Of a stretch of 64,000 nucleotides of DNA, positions 61,382 through 64,000 are shown one piece after another (positions within the stretch are counted from its first letter, which is position 1; each line of letters opens with the position of its first letter). The notes below the pieces were generated by a model. It was not told the origin of the DNA. It was given only the letters and a program-made list of their open reading frames with translations, and ran no database searches. Made by a program: the position numbers and the translations under genes. Source of the stretch: Desulfobacter vibrioformis DSM 8776 (lineage in GTDB: Bacteria > Desulfobacterota > Desulfobacteria > Desulfobacterales > Desulfobacteraceae); the NCBI RefSeq assembly GCF_000745975.1, contig NZ_JQKJ01000001.1, positions 186,001-250,000 of the forward strand. Reading direction: 5' to 3'.

Positions 61382-64000
61382 ATGAAATATATAGCAGATC
61401 TGCATATCCATTCAAAATATTCCCGGGCCACGGCCAAAAATCTGGACCTGGAGCATATTTACCTCAACGCCCAGGTTAAAGGCATTACCCTGGTGGGCAC
61501 AGGGGATTTTACCCATCCTGCCTGGATCCAGGAGATCGAGACAAAGCTTGTGCCTGCCGAACCCGGGCTGTTTGCATTAAAAAATGAGATTGCAAGGCAG
61601 ATTGACGCCGATGTGCCGGCCCCGTGCAAAGGACCTGTGCGTTTTATCCTCCAGGCTGAGATCTCCAATATATATAAGAAGGACGAAAAAGTCCGCAAAA
61701 ACCATAACCTGGTCTATATGCCGGATCTGGACACGGCAAAGAAGTTCAATGCCCGCCTGGATGCCATCGGCAATATCAAATCCGATGGCCGCCCCATTCT
61801 CGGGCTGGATGCAAGAAATCTGCTGGAGATCATGCTGGAAACATCTGACCAGGGCTTTTTTGTCCCGGCCCATATCTGGACACCCTGGTTTTCCATGTTC
61901 GGGTCCAAGTCCGGATTTGATACCATTGAGGAATGCTTTGGTGATTTAAGTTCCCATATCTTTGCCTGTGAGACTGGCTTGTCATCGGATCCGCCCATGA
62001 ACTGGCGGGTGAAAAATCTGGACAGGGTCCGGCTGATATCCAACTCAGACGCCCATTCCCCTGGATTTCTGGGCCGCAACGCTTCGGTGTTTGATACGGA
62101 TCTGGCCTTTGGCGCGGTGCGGCGTGCCCTTGAAACCCATGATCTTACAGCCTACAAAGGCACCCTGGATATGTATCCCCACCAGGGAAAATACCACTAT
62201 GACGGCCACCGCAAATGCGGGGTGTGTCTCAATCCCGATGAAACTGCGGCTTTGGGCGGAATTTGTCCCCAATGCGGGAAACCGTTGACCCTGGGCGTGC
62301 TTTACCGGGTCCGGGAACTGGCTGACAGGCCGGACGGGTTTAAACCTGAAAACCGGCATCCCCATTCCTATGTGGTGCCCCTGGCAGATATTTTATCCCA
62401 GATTTTTGGGGTGGGTCCCAATACCAAAAAGGTGAAAACCCAATATGATAAGGCGATTAATGCCCTGGGGCCGGAACTTGCCATACTCACACAGCTTTCA
62501 CCGGAAATCATTGAAGGTGCCGGTGTGCCATTACTTGCCCGGGCCATACAAAAGATGAGAGACGGGGATATTCACATTGACCCCGGGTTTGACGGTGAGT
62601 ATGGAAAGGTCAATATTTTTACCCCGGAGGAAAAAGCGCATATCCAGGGTGAAAAAAGCCTGTTCACCGGCCCTTTGCCCCGTAAAAAAGCAAAAACAAC
62701 GGTCAATGCACCGCTTTGCCGTCAAACGCCCCAAAGCAAAGATGCGGCATTGCCGTCACCTGAAAAAAAAGAGACCGCGGCATCCGTTGCCCCCGGACAT
62801 ATCCTGGACGGGCTGAACCCGGAGCAGGAGAGGGCGGTTAAATCCGAATCCCGGGCCGTGGTGATCCAGGCCGGGCCGGGCACGGGGAAAACCCGTACCC
62901 TTACGGCCAGAATTGCCTGGCTGCTCCGGGAAAACCGGTCCGCCCCTGAAAACATCCTGGCCTTGACCTTTACAAATAAGGCGGCAGGCGAACTTGCCGG
63001 CCGGATTGAATCCTTTATTCCCCAGGGCGGGCAATTTGTGACAGCAGCCACCTTTCACGGATTCTGTCTTAAACTGCTTAAGCAGTATTCAGATTTCAAG
63101 CGAGGGCTGATGGAGGATGACCTGCGCTTTGAGATGCTGGGACTGGCCTTCAAAGCCGTGACGGGCGAAAAAAAGGTACCCCAAAAAACAGTGTCAAAAC
63201 TGGATGCCTGGATCAGCCGGCAAAAGCAGCAATTCAAGGAACCTTACGATGACACCTTGGGTGACGCCGCAAGCAGCAGTAAAGACGGCTTTGATCCGGT
63301 CTGGCCCGGGGTGTACCAAACCTATGACCAGATGCTTCAGGAACGCGGTCTGGCAGATTTTGAAGATTTGATTTTCATCTGTTTCAGGCTTTTTTCCAGG
63401 GATGCGGCCCTGCTTGAACAGGTGCGTCACCGGTATAAATTTATTTTTGTGGATGAGTACCAGGACCTGAACCTGGGCCAGTACAGGCTGGTGCGGCTTC
63501 TTGCACAAAACAGTCACATTTTCGTGATTGGTGACCCTGATCAGTCCATCTACGGATTCAGGGGATCGGACAGCCGGTTTTTCAGGCGGTTTGAACAGGA
63601 TTTCCCCGGGTGCGAACAGATCCGCCTGCGCCGGAATTACCGGTCCACCCAGACCATTCTGGACGCCTCTTTCCAGGTGATTTGCACCAGCGGAGACCCC
63701 GGAAATGAGGCACGTAAAATTTATGCAAGCCTTGACAGCACACAAAAGATTTCGATCAATGAAACGGCCAGCGAAAGTGCCGAGGCAGTTACCGTGGGAA
63801 AGATCATTGAAAAAGGCGTCGGGGGGCTCTCTTTTCTGTCCATGGACAAGGGCACGGGCCCGGACCTCGAAACAGACAGGGAATATGCCTTTTCCGACTT
63901 TGCCGTTCTCTACCGCACCCGGCAGCAGGCCCAGGCATTTGCCCGGGCCTTTGAGAAGGCCGGTATCCCTTTTCAGACGGCGGACCGGGAACACTGGGTG
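61382..64000 (+). CDS. EndoQ-like PHP nuclease fused to a UvrD/Rep helicase, 3' end cut by the window edge
   Basis: From the ATG at 61382 the frame is open to the edge (873 codons). Residues 1 to about 400 resemble endonuclease Q (TIGR00375): PHP metal motif DLHIHS (His8, His10), VGTGDFTHP (Asp42, His45), SNSDAHS (Asp223, His225), and a zinc site with Cys279, Cys282, Cys295 and Cys298. EndoQ nicks DNA 5' of deaminated bases. A Lys/Pro-rich linker (about 425-470) leads into a superfamily 1 helicase: Q-motif LNPEQERAV, Walker A GPGTGKT (498-504), FVDEYQDL (Asp691, Glu692), VIGDPDQSIYGFRGSD and RRNYRST. The window ends within the second helicase half. The tail of about 200-300 residues is missing. 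Confidence 0.9.
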   Translation, partial: MKYIADLHIHSKYSRATAKNLDLEHIYLNAQVKGITLVGTGDFTHPAWIQEIETKLVPAEPGLFALKNEIARQIDADVPAPCKGPVRFILQAEISNIYKKDEKVRKNHNLVYMPDLDTAKKFNARLDAIGNIKSDGRPILGLDARNLLEIMLETSDQGFFVPAHIWTPWFSMFGSKSGFDTIEECFGDLSSHIFACETGLSSDPPMNWRVKNLDRVRLISNSDAHSPGFLGRNASVFDTDLAFGAVRRALETHDLTAYKGTLDMYPHQGKYHYDGHRKCGVCLNPDETAALGGICPQCGKPLTLGVLYRVRELADRPDGFKPENRHPHSYVVPLADILSQIFGVGPNTKKVKTQYDKAINALGPELAILTQLSPEIIEGAGVPLLARAIQKMRDGDIHIDPGFDGEYGKVNIFTPEEKAHIQGEKSLFTGPLPRKKAKTTVNAPLCRQTPQSKDAALPSPEKKETAASVAPGHILDGLNPEQERAVKSESRAVVIQAGPGTGKTRTLTARIAWLLRENRSAPENILALTFTNKAAGELAGRIESFIPQGGQFVTAATFHGFCLKLLKQYSDFKRGLMEDDLRFEMLGLAFKAVTGEKKVPQKTVSKLDAWISRQKQQFKEPYDDTLGDAASSSKDGFDPVWPGVYQTYDQMLQERGLADFEDLIFICFRLFSRDAALLEQVRHRYKFIFVDEYQDLNLGQYRLVRLLAQNSHIFVIGDPDQSIYGFRGSDSRFFRRFEQDFPGCEQIRLRRNYRSTQTILDASFQVICTSGDPGNEARKIYASLDSTQKISINETASESAEAVTVGKIIEKGVGGLSFLSMDKGTGPDLETDREYAFSDFAVLYRTRQQAQAFARAFEKAGIPFQTADREHWV

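Noticed and set aside
1-64000. CRISPR array, prophage, integron, restriction or abortive-infection system
   Set aside because: No regularly spaced repeats, cas genes, integrases, phage structural genes or nuclease-methylase pairs were seen; the YefM and HipA-like genes are the only defence-related candidates.

Overview
The window looks like a piece of a chromosome from an anaerobic deltaproteobacterium (Desulfobacterota), most likely a member of the Desulfobacteraceae. This is inferred from gene content: a ferredoxin-linked 2-oxoacid oxidoreductase (korDABC), a FadN-type beta-oxidation fusion with its thiolase, GAF-type sigma-54 activators, and an MSHA-like pilus operon. No dsr, apr or sat genes are present, so sulfate reduction is not shown directly. 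GC content is moderate to high, with AT-richer islands at about 0.95-3.5 kb and 26-28.4 kb.

Layout. 0-3.1 kb (minus): a LuxE-type acyl-protein synthetase cut by the window edge, and a polytopic GT-C-like membrane protein. 3.5-13.2 kb (minus): a complete core operon for an MSHA-type type IV pilus: a PilM/PilN fusion, PilO-like and PilP-like proteins, secretin, an ExeA/MshM-like ATPase, the assembly ATPase MshE (split by a one-base frameshift), the platform protein MshG and a pilin. A promoter lies upstream of the operon and a terminator follows the pilin. 13.8-18.2 kb: a hybrid sensor kinase, a hexapeptide acyltransferase and a toroid-fold protein. 18.4-22.0 kb: fadN and a thiolase. 22.1-28.2 kb: an orphan YefM antitoxin with a typical TGTACA operator, an MscK-like channel, CorA, a HipA/YjjJ-like kinase and an LPP20-type lipoprotein.

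28.4-41.6 kb is mostly housekeeping: asnS, a two-part radical SAM protein, rng, then rpmH-rnpA-yidD-yidC-jag-mnmE, followed by a short run of small genes (YkgJ-like, a hypothetical, a PrmA-like methyltransferase, a secreted nuclease). 41.6-46.9 kb: a diguanylate cyclase, a hybrid kinase, panC, an LPP20-like secreted protein and a small zinc-ribbon protein. 47.1-49.8 kb (minus): korDABC. 50.3-54.6 kb (minus): a porin preceded by a good sigma-54 promoter match, with two tandem sigma-54 activators just upstream. 54.9-61.2 kb: NhaD antiporter, a PaaI-like thioesterase, a dihydrolipoamide dehydrogenase-like flavoprotein, a PPX1-type exopolyphosphatase, EfpL (YeiP) and a thioredoxin/HEAT protein. 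61.4 kb to the right edge: a fusion of an EndoQ-like PHP nuclease with a UvrD/Rep helicase, truncated by the window.

The most notable points are the EndoQ-UvrD fusion, which suggests coupled incision and unwinding at deaminated DNA; the sigma-54/porin regulatory module; a dispersed element of about 90 bp with terminal inverted repeats, present three times; the frameshift in mshE; and the orphan antitoxin with an intact operator. No CRISPR array, prophage, transposase, rRNA or tRNA was recognised.
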